The notes under the pieces were generated by a model. It had not been told where the DNA came from. It worked only from the letters and a program-made list of their open reading frames with translations, and searched no databases. From the NCBI GenBank assembly GCA_050084515.1, contig CM114272.1, forward strand, positions 23,002,001 through 23,066,000: DNA of 64,000 bases, in the 5' to 3' direction. Numbering within the stretch: position 1 is the first letter of the stretch; every line of letters starts with the position of its first letter. The position numbers were made by a program, and so were the translations under genes. The DNA comes from Blasia pusilla (Eukaryota > Marchantiophyta > Marchantiopsida > Blasiales). Of the stretch, positions 12,553-23,815 are shown one piece after another.

Positions 12553-15536
12553 CTACAAAAGTACATACAAATGTTCAAGAAGAACATTGCAGAATGGGAC
12601 TCCAATGGTTGTGGCCAAGCATTTTTCCACCATCTCTCGAACATCTTCCTGAGTTGTTGCTTGTGATACAACTGTAGGAGTAGTAGCTTGCACCTCTTCT
12701 GGATAACCAACACCGTAAGACAAGTCTGATTCCAATGGTGTGTCTCCATGTTGCTCCTGTGCATGCCTTTGCACCATGTTCTCCAATCCACCAGCTTTGC
12801 TACCAAAACGTGTGCCCAGGAAAGACAACAACTCTACTTCACAATGCCCACTCAACAATAAGCACTTCACCGAATACAATTTAAAAAGTCTCAGTATGCT
12901 GCATGTAAAATCCAGGGAAAACAAGCTTTGCTACCAAAATGTGTGCCCAGGAAAGACAACAACTCTACTTCACAGTGCCCACTCAACAATAAGCACTTCA
13001 CCGAATACAATTTAAAAAGTCTCAGTATGCTGCATGTAAAATCCAGGGAAAACAAGCTTTGCTACCAAAAGGTGTGCCCAGGAAAGACAACAACTCTACT
13101 TCACAGTGCCCACTCAACAATAAGCACTTCACCTGATACAATTTAAAAAGTCTCAGTAGGCTGCATGTAAAATCCAAGGAAAACAAGCTTTGCTACCAAA
13201 ACGTGTGCCCAGGAAAGACAACAACTCTACTTCAGAGTGCCCACTCAACAATAAGCACTTCACGGGATACAATTTAAAAAGTCTCAGTAGGCTGCATGTA
13301 AAATCCAGGTACATCTAGTGCACGAATAAGACATACTTAATACATAGGACTCTTTCATTTTAGGTGGGACTATAGCTAAATCACCAAATCCGGGATGCAA
13401 GAAACACACCTGGTGTTTGCACGTGAATCCTTCATTGGCACGAGAGCACGTACAAGAAACCTCTTTCTTGTCGTAGTCAACCACATCATGCCAATAGTCG
13501 GGCTTGGAGCAACTCTTCACCATTGCGCATTTCCTCCCATCTACCAATTGAAATGTGACATGGCTCTCTAGGATATCATTTGCCCTTCTAATAGCCATGA
13601 GAATGACTTTCTGGATTGCCTTGTTCCTCACCATACCCTCTCGTTTCAAAAATCCCAAGTACCAAAAGAAATCTTCTATTTCCCCGCATAAGATCTGCAC
13701 AAGCCATATGAGCTTCCTAGTGGGTTTTGTAGGCATGCTAGAAGTGAGATGCATCTTCAGAGTGTGGTGCCACCTTTCTATCGCGGCATTGGTGTCTTGG
13801 TTGGATCTGGCATGCAAACGATAGCCCTTTGCCCAAGTAACAATCTTAGGATGCCAATAATTTAAATAGTACTTCACAAAGTGACGTTCAGTTGCAGCCC
13901 ACTTGTGCATGAAACGATACGAGACATCCACAGGATCTGGGACAGAAAAACCATTGCTTAATTAGTATGAACCCTACTCCCACAACGGACATATTTGAGA
14001 AAAAATGAAACGAACTACTATTGTTGACTTCTTCATAGAACATACCTTCTTCACGTGAGTACATGATACCACCCAATTCCCTATTCATGTCTGCTTTTGT
14101 AATTGGACAGCGGACTCGTTGGTGCAATTGCTTTAACCAGTTCTTCCTTACATGCCATAGACACAGGTCTATGGGAACATCATGGAAGACTTCTCTGATT
14201 GCAGATTGTTCTTCTTTGGAGTCGTCCACTATGAAGCATGACGGTTTCCAACCGGGGCTACCAACCGACGCAATATCTCTTGTCATATATGTATCTGCCC
14301 AATCCTTGATATGGGCCAATGCATCCACTAGATCCCGATGTTGATGCCTCTGTAAAATGGCCCATACTAGAGGTAATCCGTTCTGAAACTTGTCAAAACC
14401 CAGCAACGTGAAAAGCTGATACTGTGAACATAGAAAACAGTGTGTTCAGGAATCCGATTGTTCATGTACATATCTATTAAAGATCCAGATCGTGCAGCAA
14501 TTGTCAAATGATACCACAGAAGTAATGTAGCCTATAAACTCCTCTAAGAGAATGACATTACAGTTCTAAGGCCCTGAAATTACCTCATATGTGTTTGTGC
14601 CATGAGTGGCATCCATGGAGATGGCTCCACCGTTACCAAGATGCAAAAGATTTTGAAGCATCCAAGGTGTGGAAATGACCAGGATGAAAGGTTGGCCTAA
14701 ACTTGAAATGGCCTCCCTGTAGTGTATGACATTTTCAGGATGAGCTGCAACCCAATGTTGGATTGCAGTGGCGTCATCGGTTCCATCATACCCCTCTTTG
14801 CGTCTTCGCATTGAATGCTTGATATTAAGGATGTCTTGTGGTTTTAACATAGCGTCCCTGCCCCAAGCTTGTGCCTGATTAGGATTATCGTGAATGTGTT
14901 CACGAATCCATCTCCTATGCTCCTTCATGATATTTAAGGGGCTCACGTTCACTCGCAATAACCGTTCAACAAAATCCCTACAATGAGAACTCAACTTCGG
15001 GGCAACAATTGCATTGGCAATGTCCGCAGTCCTGTCTAAGTCCCCATGGCATATACAGCCCGCCTTATCGACATGCTTGGAATGCATATGCCTCAACATA
15101 GAACACCCAGGGCGGTCCTTTGAGGTTACAACGGCAAAGTGAAATTGGCATCCACGCCCCGAGACACCCAAGCCGTGTACTTTGGCTTTCGGCCTACTAC
15201 CCTTACCTCTCTTGCAGCAGAGTTTGAATCAAAAACCTCACTTGGCGAGAGAGGTCCAGGACGGTATTCCTATGATCCCGGGGTCCATATGAACACCGAT
15301 GATCGAATCAGTAACATGTATGTTCCTGATTTGTCGGTATTCCTTTTCCTAAATGTGGTCTGGAAATGTGGTCTTTGTTCTTCACCATGAATGAAGTCTT
15401 CAACCCTATCTGAGGGAATCCATGCCTCTTTTCTATTGCCATACCAAATCAAATGCTCGCTCAAAAAAGGACCAGGGAGAGGGTTTTGGATAACATCGCA
15501 TTCAAATGCAGCTGAATATTTCTTGAATTTTACCAT
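12553..15536 (-). CDS. MULE transposase with SWIM zinc finger
   Basis: Five exons on the - strand (15536-15297, 15210-14584, 14415-14046, 13936-13410, 12864-12553) join in frame to 691 residues. Exon 2 begins with a basic RGKGSRPKAKV segment and a GCQFHF...HMHSKHVDKAG...CHG block typical of the N-terminal region of this class. The DDE triad is complete: D280 in MDATHGTN, D353 in IVDDSKEEQ, E466 in QDTNAAIERWH. The C/H-containing LCLWHVRKNW motif lies between the second D and the E. The SWIM finger is C574-x-C576-x8-C585-x-H587. It would cut and join DNA at the inverted repeats that flank it. The first four junctions are well supported. The last exon's start (12864) lies inside a tandem array and is the weakest point. 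An in-frame stop at 12553 may have shortened the tail. Confidence 0.82.
12793..13308. repeat. 131-bp tandem repeat, about 3.9 copies, spanning an intron-exon boundary
   Basis: AGCTTTGCTACCAAAA recurs at 12793, 12924, 13055 and 13186, an exact 131-base step, with only a few substitutions between copies. Read on the - strand, each unit contains the end of the transposase's last intron and the first 70-odd bases of its last exon. The array therefore multiplies a splice acceptor. The high identity of the copies indicates recent amplification. The unit is unrelated in sequence to the 131-bp repeat at 4343. Confidence 0.92.
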
Positions 15537-16264
15537 GGCTATAATATGTTCAGGGATTCAAGTGCAGGCTTCAAGTGCATGCTCCAATTAAAGTGCAGAC
15601 TTCAAGTGCAAGCTTCAAGTGTGAATTCTGTCCATTCGACCTGGGCAAGACCGGACAGTACATAAATGGAACCGAACACCAAAATTATAGTGCACATAAT
15701 AATAGACATGTTTTCCTGGATTACGATCTAAGCTTTTTATCTATCACCATGGCCGAATGTGTGGCACCAATAGCTACTTACGTGCAAATTGGAAAATGAT
15801 ACTCACGGACGCAAATAATCTCTTACATGAAAGTTACGGAGTGGACCCCATCCGCGGTCCGCAGCTCGTAATCAATCAAGTTAGAATGCTAATCCGCTCT
15901 TAATCAGCTAATCATGATCTCCGCTCTTCCTCGTTCCGTGTTTCTCCTCGCGCGCCCTTCGTCTAGCCACGTTCCGGGTCTTCCGCTCGTAATCAAATGC
16001 TAATCCGCTCGTGATCAAATGGTAATCCCTCCGTGTTTGGTTTCTACCGCTCTCCGTTCGTTCCAAAATGATCGAATCCCATAATTCCCGCCCTAATACC
16101 CGTCATTTGAACCGGACCGAACCTAGTCCGTTCCGCGGCATCCGTCTCCGGACGCCGTCCGTCCGATTCGCGCCATCCGTTTAGATCCGTCCGTCTTCGG
16201 ACGGCGTCCGTCTCCGAACGTTTAGATCCGTCCGTCTTCGGACGGCGTCCGTCTCCGAACGCTG
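15537..16264. other. Transposase upstream region inside the right end
   Basis: This lies between the transposase ATG and the right inverted repeat and is the expected place of its promoter and leader. Near 15560-15625 the words TTCAAGTGCA and CTTCAAGTG recur four or five times. Near 15880-16030 an AATCCGCTC word recurs. No distinct TATA element was chosen. Confidence 0.5.
16179..16260. repeat. 41-bp tandem duplication inside the right end
   Basis: A 41-base unit starting GTTTAGATCCGTCCGTC begins at 16179 and again at 16220, with identical sequence. The unit itself contains short palindromes (CCGTCCG/CGGACGG). It sits just inside the right inverted repeat, and related words occur inside the left one near 4210-4260. 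Confidence 0.9.
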
Positions 16265-16414
16265 TCCTCCCTGTCCTCCGTCGCAACCCTCTACCCTCCG
16301 TCACGACCTACCCATCCCGGCGCTCCCGAACCTGAAACATGGGCCCGGGGCAGCTCGAGGTAGGCGCTACCCTACGCGCATTGATTGAGTTTCCGGGACA
16401 AACTATGTCCTTCG
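16265..16414 (-). repeat. Terminal inverted repeat, right arm
   Basis: Reverse complement of the left arm at 4058-4207. The outermost bases, read inward, are CGAAGGACATAGTTTGTCCC. Confidence 0.88.
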
Positions 16415-16423
16415 CACCCAAGC
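16415..16423. repeat. Target-site duplication, right copy
   Basis: CACCCAAGC, identical to 4050-4058. Confidence 0.8.
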
Positions 16424-18942
16424 GGGGAATCCGTCCATGTAGGGCGACCGGGCTTGCATTCAATGCCACGGGCTTTGGCTCTAAGGCCCAGCATACGATT
16501 ACACGGCAGCGCAGGAGTCGAGTGAGGGATCCGATCGGAGGAATCGAGGTGGCGATGGAAGCGTTAGGCAAAGCGAGTTCTCCGCCGGGACCCAGCCGGA
16601 GCCGGAGCCGGAGCAGCAGAAGCGGCGGCGGCTGCGAAGAAAGTTGATACGAGCGGCGAGCCAATTGGCGAGGACCACCAGACACATGTATATTCTCGGC
16701 GGGGATCGAGGATATCCAGGAACGCCGAGACAGACTTTGGTCCGCCGTGCCAACCTTCCGTGTACAGCTGGGATTTTCAGGAGGTGGGTCTCGCCAACTT
16801 TGTTTCTCCGACCAAAGAAGCGAATCGCGTCACTGCCAGGCCAAGTCCGTTCTGAGGTCCGTGGCTTGACCGAATTTCACCATAGCCGGAGCGAATCATC
16901 CCAAACAGATAGAGAGCGGACTTCAAATTATTACGGGTGACGTACCATGGACTCGCATATCAGTGTCTCTCGATCCGCAAGCTGCCCGAGCTCGACAGCG
17001 GGATCACCCGCAAACCCCTTAGCTTTGCAGTATCCGTTGAGTTCTGTTCGTCCGAGTGAATAGCTTCCTTCTTTCCTGACGTTGACAGAATCTGCGGAAT
17101 CTCTGGGGTCGGTCGTGGAATGAAGGACCGTGTGTGGTTTGACGGGCAGCGGGTAGGGCCCGAGAAAGTGTGCCGACTTTACAGGTCCGCGATTGCGCTC
17201 GTTGGACGTAAGGGGAGTGTTTGTGCTGTGGCTTCCCACAGAGTAAAGTTTCGGAGACTCTGCGATCGGGAACGAGACCGAATGTTGGGCTTCGAAGCCA
17301 CCGGTCTCTCCGCGTTTCCCGCCGTGTCTCGATTCGCACGCTTCCGACGCGTACAATCCAACTCAGGTTTTGATTCTAATCTGCAGCGCATGTAGTAACT
17401 ACAGTCGCTACGTCATGGATGGAGCTTCCTCACTCCCCGTCATCCCCATAATATATAAACGGCCACAAATTCACGATTCATCGACACCCATCTTGGCATG
17501 AACTTGCCTAGACGCACTGACTGAATCTTCGGCCTCAGATTCAGTCTATCTGTGAAGGAATCTGTCTTCAAGTACAGATCCTCAACGAGAAAGACTAAAG
17601 GTCCACGACAATCGGAATATCAGAAATGATATATATATCCTCATTTTTTAACCATCTAACGCAAATCTGTACAATGGTCTTAGATGATCCACTCGCACAA
17701 TCATAGCCACTGGGTCAAGATTTCAATGACTTCACGAGTCTCTACACTCCGGTATCAGGCCTGTTCTTATTTATGCATCCTAAACACTTTCCTGACCTAC
17801 TGTTCATTGAGACTCCGGTCTCTGCGGTTGGACGAAGTCCTGAATGTCCTTAACTTCCGCAGGTTGTGAGCTAGGTCACATCACGAGGCCGGACCCTCAG
17901 ATTGAAAAGATTCCCGCTTGAAAGACTGAAAGCAGGTAATTGTGCTTTATTATTACAGGTGACATATTACAATCTAGAAAAATTGATGGAAGTAATTACA
18001 ACGGTACTTGGGTCTGAATTGAGCTAAACCTTATTGCAAGTGTGACGGCTGTAGTTTGGTGTGGGTTACAGCGCCACTTTGGCTGAGGAATCGACTTAAA
18101 AGTTTCTGCGGGGCACAAACAATGACATTTCACCGAGAATCTAGGGTCCTGCTGCTCATTCGGCGTATATGACCAGGAGGAGGCTAGCCCTGGTCCTTCA
18201 GACTCGCGATACCGATTCATGTCCGTCATGTCACCGAACGAAAGATGGACGTGTTCCGAATGCGAACGGGATAGTACTAGGGTTTCTGGTCTGCAATTTG
18301 ACACATTTTTCTTAACTTATGAAGGTCATGATCGTCCGGATTCTCAGGATGAGGGTACGAATTTTACCTCATGATCCCAAGCGTATTTTTTTTATTCCCG
18401 AACAGAATTATTTCGCTTCATGTCGACGTCTCAAGAGTGGCGTCGGCAACTTCGAGAATTGAAGATTGAAATTCGTCTTCTATTCCGGCATCTGGAACAG
18501 TTACTGCTCTCTGTTCCACTCCTTCATATTCCATGGTGGCCTAGGAGTGCTGATCTTGGACCGGCAAGCCGAGTTTCGAGTTCCACCTTCCGATCATCAT
18601 TCATGACGTTCCACACTTGAGCTTGTCCTCGCAGTCCCCTTGAGGAGTCCGAGCCTCCAAGAGAGAATAGCCATCACCAGAGGCTGCCGACGCGACCCTA
18701 AGCGATCACGATCCATCGCTAGACCCGACCCGCGAAACTGAGTGAGTGATGGAGTCCGTGGAAAGGAAGTTTAGCTTGAAGAATCCTGAATCCGGACTGT
18801 GATCTTCCACAGAGAGACCGATCTATACACTTATACACTGTAAAGGGGCAAAATTAGATTCGGACTTTCGGAGTGCGTTCAACGCATGAGATGAATCCTG
18901 AGGTGTCTCAAAGTCTCAGCCAACTCTGTGCGGTCCACTTTC
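16424..18942. other. Intergenic stretch upstream of the end of the GT47 gene
   Basis: Several overlapping frames of 60-140 codons occur between 16430 and 17400 on both strands. They shadow each other and show no family motif. A TATA-like TATATAAA lies at 17452-17459, but no coding region follows it on the + strand. The part next to 18943 should hold the 3' untranslated region of the - strand glycosyltransferase gene. Confidence 0.45.
17452..17459 (+). promoter_or_regulatory. TATA-box-like element without an assigned gene
   Basis: TATATAAA followed by a GC-containing stretch in otherwise moderately GC-rich sequence. It may mark a non-coding or lost transcription unit. Support is the motif alone. 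Confidence 0.25.
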
Positions 18943-21253
18943 TCAGTCCAGCTCGGGCCGCACCACAAATCTTCGAAGCCATATCTCGTACATGATCATG
19001 TTGAACAGGTCGTATTCTTGCGGAGGTGAATGCCACGTAAAGAATCGTCGCACAGTTTGGACATTGTTGTAGAGCCTTTCGTAATCCGTGGCCTTCAGAA
19101 TGGTCTTGAGGTTTGGTATATCTGATTCGGCGACGATAACGGAAAACTGAGTCCAGTCGAAAACATCCTTGAATGGTAAATCGTATTGATCGGAGATGAT
19201 CACCGGAACGCAACCGAACATGATCGCGTCCCCAATTCTAGCCGTGTGAATCTGCAGAGGGTAGAATTGACACGACGTCTGTTAGTCCGAAGTTGAATAC
19301 GGATTCAGTCATTCATCTCAGCTTCTGTGATTGCCAGCCTTTGCCACAAGCAACGGCCAAAGGTACCAGCTCCTAATAGTTCCACGCTTTCTTCCGCGAC
19401 TGTACAGGTTTGAAAACTTCACTCGTCATTCAGAATGACATGTTCCACATTTTTAACTTCAGAGTTGAAGATCCGGCGTGGACCTCTTCCATAGTTCTAG
19501 ATCTGAGACCAAGGTTTCTGAAACGCCCGCATGCTCGTTGCATGGATGTTTTCGCCCCTTTCATGGAGAGGCCAACAAGTACTTTTGGAAGGAGAGAAGA
19601 AGGCGTAGGGGTCCTAAGTATCTACATGCCCGACCAATTACTGCAAATTAAATACGAGAGAAAGTTCGATGGCTGTCTGCGAACAGTTTGCTAAACGTAT
19701 GCGAGAAATTCGAAATGCAACCGTAGCGGATCCAGATAAACACGGCCTTGGGAACGTCGCATTACGCCTAGACCCATATACTGATCATTTCATCTTGCGA
19801 CAGTATGCGCCAGCGAGATTACGAAAGACCTCGATGCGCGAAACTATGCGTGCTCACCTGGTATCCCGTCACATGCATACAATATTTCGATTTTCTAAAA
19901 TTCTCGAAGTAATCCGTCCCTCTGATAGCCGACTTCAAGACTCTTCCTCCACCGAGCAGAATCTCGTCGTCATCTTCCCATACCTTCTTGAAATAGGCAC
20001 GCAACCGGGAGTTCTGCGATCCCGACCAAAATCCCAAAATGCTCCTGCACGCTCAAACACGACGACACGGTGTAAGCGTTCGGACGGAACGGAAAAAAGG
20101 ATGCATAAAAAGTAGTGCCAAATGCGAGCAGCTGTGCTCAGTCCTAGCATCATCCTCCCGAGTCCAAACGAACTCCGCCCGCTGTGGGGTTTCTATGCAT
20201 TTGACCGGACCGAGACCGTTTTCTCAGGCTGGAGGAGGTACGATACAAGCATATATGAACAGGTGAAACTGTTCACGATTCTACATGTGTTAGAGATCGT
20301 GCTGAGCCCATGTGTAGGACACGATGTTTGAATGTTCTAGTGCACGAAAATGCAAATTGAATGGGATGGAATTTTCGAGCGGACACGCACAAGTAAAATG
20401 GAAATGCGCATGCTGGCGCAGGGAATGTCCAGCAAAGCGAAGAAAGGACCAGAAGCTGTCACCGGTCGCAAGGGAAGAGATTACATGGCCTAGACCCTGG
20501 TGGCAAATAGCTAGAACTCAAAGTGTAGAGCTCTGCATGAACATGAACGAACTCGACCGAGAGTGATTAATGTGTATACCGTTCTTTGGCAGGAAGACCT
20601 CCAGGTGAGCTCGTGGGGTGCGGCCAGATCTGTGGGTACCCCAAATCTTTGTGGGGAATGTAAGTCCTGTGCCAGACATTCGCTGGGCATATCACCTGTA
20701 TCGCGTTGTGAATCACATCTGGTGTCAACTCTGCAGCATGACTGCCAATATCGTGGCAAGTGGCATACAAGTGATCAGCTCCTCCTGTCCTGTTCCAGTA
20801 AGGCCAGTTCTGCTGCACAGTTTGTGTCACGTAATCTCTCACGAATGTTGACACTGCCGATGGTCCGATTTTCTTACGAAGATTGAAGACGGAGTAGGGA
20901 AGGACGAAGAGGTGCGCTGAATCTGGATCTTGAGTGACAAAACGAGACTCGTACAAGTTCCTGGCAAAATAAAACTCGCTGGCATAGTTCCCTCCAGGAG
21001 CAGGCTCGTCATCATCCGATGGCCTGAACATGTAAATCGTTTGGTTGGCCGCGTAAGGGTAGATGAAGACCTTCAAGTTTTCCTTCATTAATTTGTAATC
21101 CGCAGCGAACACTTTGGGAGAATGGAAAAGTGGATACTTCATCCATTCGGGTTGATCTAAATCTCTGCCAGACTCCATCCCCGCCAATGATCTTCGTCCC
21201 ACCACAAGCTCGAATTCTAACGATAAAAGCAGCACAACAATACTCAGCGCCAT
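18943..21253 (-). CDS. Exostosin-like glycosyltransferase, GT47 family
   Basis: Three exons (21253-20580, 20044-19858, 19251-18943) with GT-AG junctions encode 389 residues. Residues 3-18 form a hydrophobic signal anchor, as expected for a Golgi type II membrane enzyme. GT47 landmarks follow in order: KVFIYPY (61-67), the DSAHLFVLPY block (111-120), WNRTGGADHLYATCHDIG (152-169), YIPHKD (198-203), LGFWSGSQNSRLR (from 228), and the nucleotide-sugar-binding part ARIGDAIMFGCVPVIIS with DLPF-x-DVFDW near 291-315. The first junction splits an Arg codon and restores the family's R-x-x-LGFW run, which supports the model. The enzyme should add a sugar to a cell-wall polysaccharide or glycoprotein, but the acceptor cannot be told. 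The stem is short compared with many GT47 proteins. An in-frame stop at 21329-21331 limits any N-terminal extension. Confidence 0.88.
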
Positions 21254-22780
21254 ACGAATTCTCAGAGAGCGACGCCCTCCTTCATATTTTGCCCTTCGAG
21301 GATCGTTGACATGGTGCCTCACCTCACCTCAGCCCTGGATCGATGCTCCCTTGCGCGACGTGATGATGTCCACCTGCGGAGTGATCGACCGGGGCGACTC
21401 AACTTCGGAGACTCTTCGTAAGGGAACGAGGTCTCGGCCACATAGGAACGGATGAACGCATAAAATCTACAACGACTGCGTCACATGAGAACTCCAGGGG
21501 TCCCCATGGACGGGTTTCTTCGAATTCTGTTCCATGAGAGAGCAAGACTACGAGAGAGAAGGGAGCGATCTCCTCCGCAACGTCGCACGGCCAACGTTCT
21601 TAGAACGGCTAGACGGAGAGAGTTCCGTCACCTAGAGAGGAAACGCATGGAGAGCAACAGCAAACTGTAAGACTCCTCGATTCATGTACCGCCTCGGAAG
21701 TGAGAAGTCGAATCTGTACGGAGCTAGCACGAAGAGAGAGCGCATGCGAGTGGGACCCGTGGGCCGAACTCCAATCCGTGCAAATGCATAACTCTCGAAA
21801 CACTTGTCCAAGACTAATTTGATCACACGAGTCCTCAGTGACGCGACCGGAACTGGTCAACTAGATCTTTCAGCACTAGGCCAATTGACATCTGCCATCG
21901 AAAATCCTGGAGTGCGAAATCGTAGACGTGGTAATCCAAGAATGGTGAAGAAAAACTTTAAGCTCCCAGCTTGAGACTCAGCTCGACTAGTTTATTTACA
22001 ATAGGAGTTCACTTCCGCTGGAGTTTTTTGAAAGTAATTATATAGGCTCAGATTCGCATGGCTAGTCTCCATCTCCTGCGTCCAGCATTCGAATCAATTG
22101 CGGTTGCAGCCACATCAGGTCAAGGCTGAGCCTCAACCGCAACCGCATAAGATCTGCTCTCCCCCCTCGCACCCGCTAGCTTTAAACAAAAAACTAGAGG
22201 GGAAAGGGAAAGCTAAAGTGAGACCTTATATGTCCATCGAACCCAATTCCTGTGCACACACGCAACCACGAGGCAGCGATTGAGGGAGTTCCTTCGATTA
22301 CGTCCAACTGTACGACGCACGCCTGGGCTTCACTGCAGTTTTTACTCGGGAGCTGCCATAGCTCTCAAGGCGGCTTTCGTGCGCGTCGCTTCATTTGACT
22401 TCTTCGTTGCATTCTTCCATCGGCGCGAGTCTGCCGCCGCGATGGCTATGTAGGGGCCGCATCTTCCTTCCTCTCAAATTCTCTGTTCGACGATTCCCGT
22501 CACGCGCTTACTTCCGTCGGCACGTCCACGGGAAGGGTTGGGTACGGACGGACGGAGCAGGTGGTTTTGGCCAACGATTAATGGAATCTTTCGGGGATTA
22601 TTTCACTATTTCTCGACAATTGCTTTGGTTTTGGTTCGTTTTCGTTTTGTTTGGGTTCCTCCGACAGAGGGCAGTTTTTCGACTCCTTTCTTTTCTCGTC
22701 TTTATTGTAGGTTTCGTTTTTTTCTCCAAACTGGTTGATTTTATTTTTTCGTTTTCCTCACATGTTCTATATGTCTTTTA
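21254..22780. other. Upstream region of the GT47 gene and following spacer
   Basis: The first few hundred bases should contain the glycosyltransferase promoter on the - strand. No clear TATA box was found. Frames such as 22395-22781 on the + strand are Phe-rich at the end because of a T-rich run and are not convincing genes. Confidence 0.4.
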
Positions 22781-23208
22781 ATTCCATTTCAAGATTTGTT
22801 TCAGTTTCGCCATCGTGTGGGAAAATTATCTTTATAAATGGCGTGAGCCTTTTTAAAGAGGACAAATGAGATGACATTTCTTGAACACTCGATCGAATGT
22901 TCTCATGTATGAAGGGATCATTTATATTATGTAATGATTCCAGTAAGACATGTTGAGTTTTTAAAGTTGTATACATCTCTTATTTTTATATAATCTATCT
23001 GATTCTCAAAGCGTTAGATTTCATCAATCTCATAGAAGACAAGAGAGACCTCAATTCTTTCCATTCTTTTAAGAAATTCTTCTTTAAGTATTTGAGTAAA
23101 TTTTTCTTAATCGACTTAGTGGCTCCCAAGTTCTTATATGTTATAAAAACATTCCACATTTCCTCCTTAAAAACCCCATTCGAGGAAAAAAGGATTTTTT
23201 TCAATAAT

Positions 23209-23251
23209 TCATCTGCTTGAAAAAATAATATTTATTTTTTCAAGCAGATGA
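23209..23251. repeat. Perfect 20-bp foldback
   Basis: The arms 23209-23228 and 23232-23251 are perfect reverse complements (TCATCTGCTTGAAAAAATAA) with a three-base loop. Confidence 0.9.
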
Positions 23252-23679
23252 TTTATGATTGAAAGAGAGTTGTACTAAAGGAATTTCAAAGAGAAGTAAG
23301 GCCACCAAATGGACTGTTCAGTTTTTCTTTATTTTTTACAATTTAATTTCTTATTCAAAATATTTTGAAGAAAATCATGTTGGAATAAGAAAATATTTTT
23401 CTTCTAATGAGACTTTGAAACCATTAGAAGAAATCTTTGTTTTATGACTTATGTGATATTTATTACTACCTATGACTATAAATGATTAGTTATACATAGA
23501 GACATAAAAAGCCAAGTTATATCTTCCAAATGGTCGAGATGACTAGCATAGTTTAGTGACATGACACAAAAATTTTGAGCCATATAATTTCGATTGTTAC
23601 ATCATATAGTTGTGAGATGACATGGCAAATGATTCGATAACATGGACTAAATGAAAAAATATTTCCGTTCAACCATATG

Positions 23680-23815
23680 CTCCATCTTCCATCTGTCCAT
23701 CCATCCCTACATCTATCATCTTTGCCCATATGTCGCATCATTTTCAGAATCTCATCTCCTCTCCGTCCATCAACTTTATCCACAATCTATCCATCCATCC
23801 ATCAACTCTATCTCC
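23680..23815. repeat. ATCC-rich simple sequence
   Basis: Interrupted runs of CCATC/ATCC occur, such as CCATCCATCCATC near 23790. It reads as an impure microsatellite. Confidence 0.6.

Noticed and set aside
12793-13308. Regularly spaced repeats considered as a CRISPR-like array.
   Set aside because: Units are contiguous 131-bp tandem copies without unique spacers, in a eukaryotic intron-exon context.
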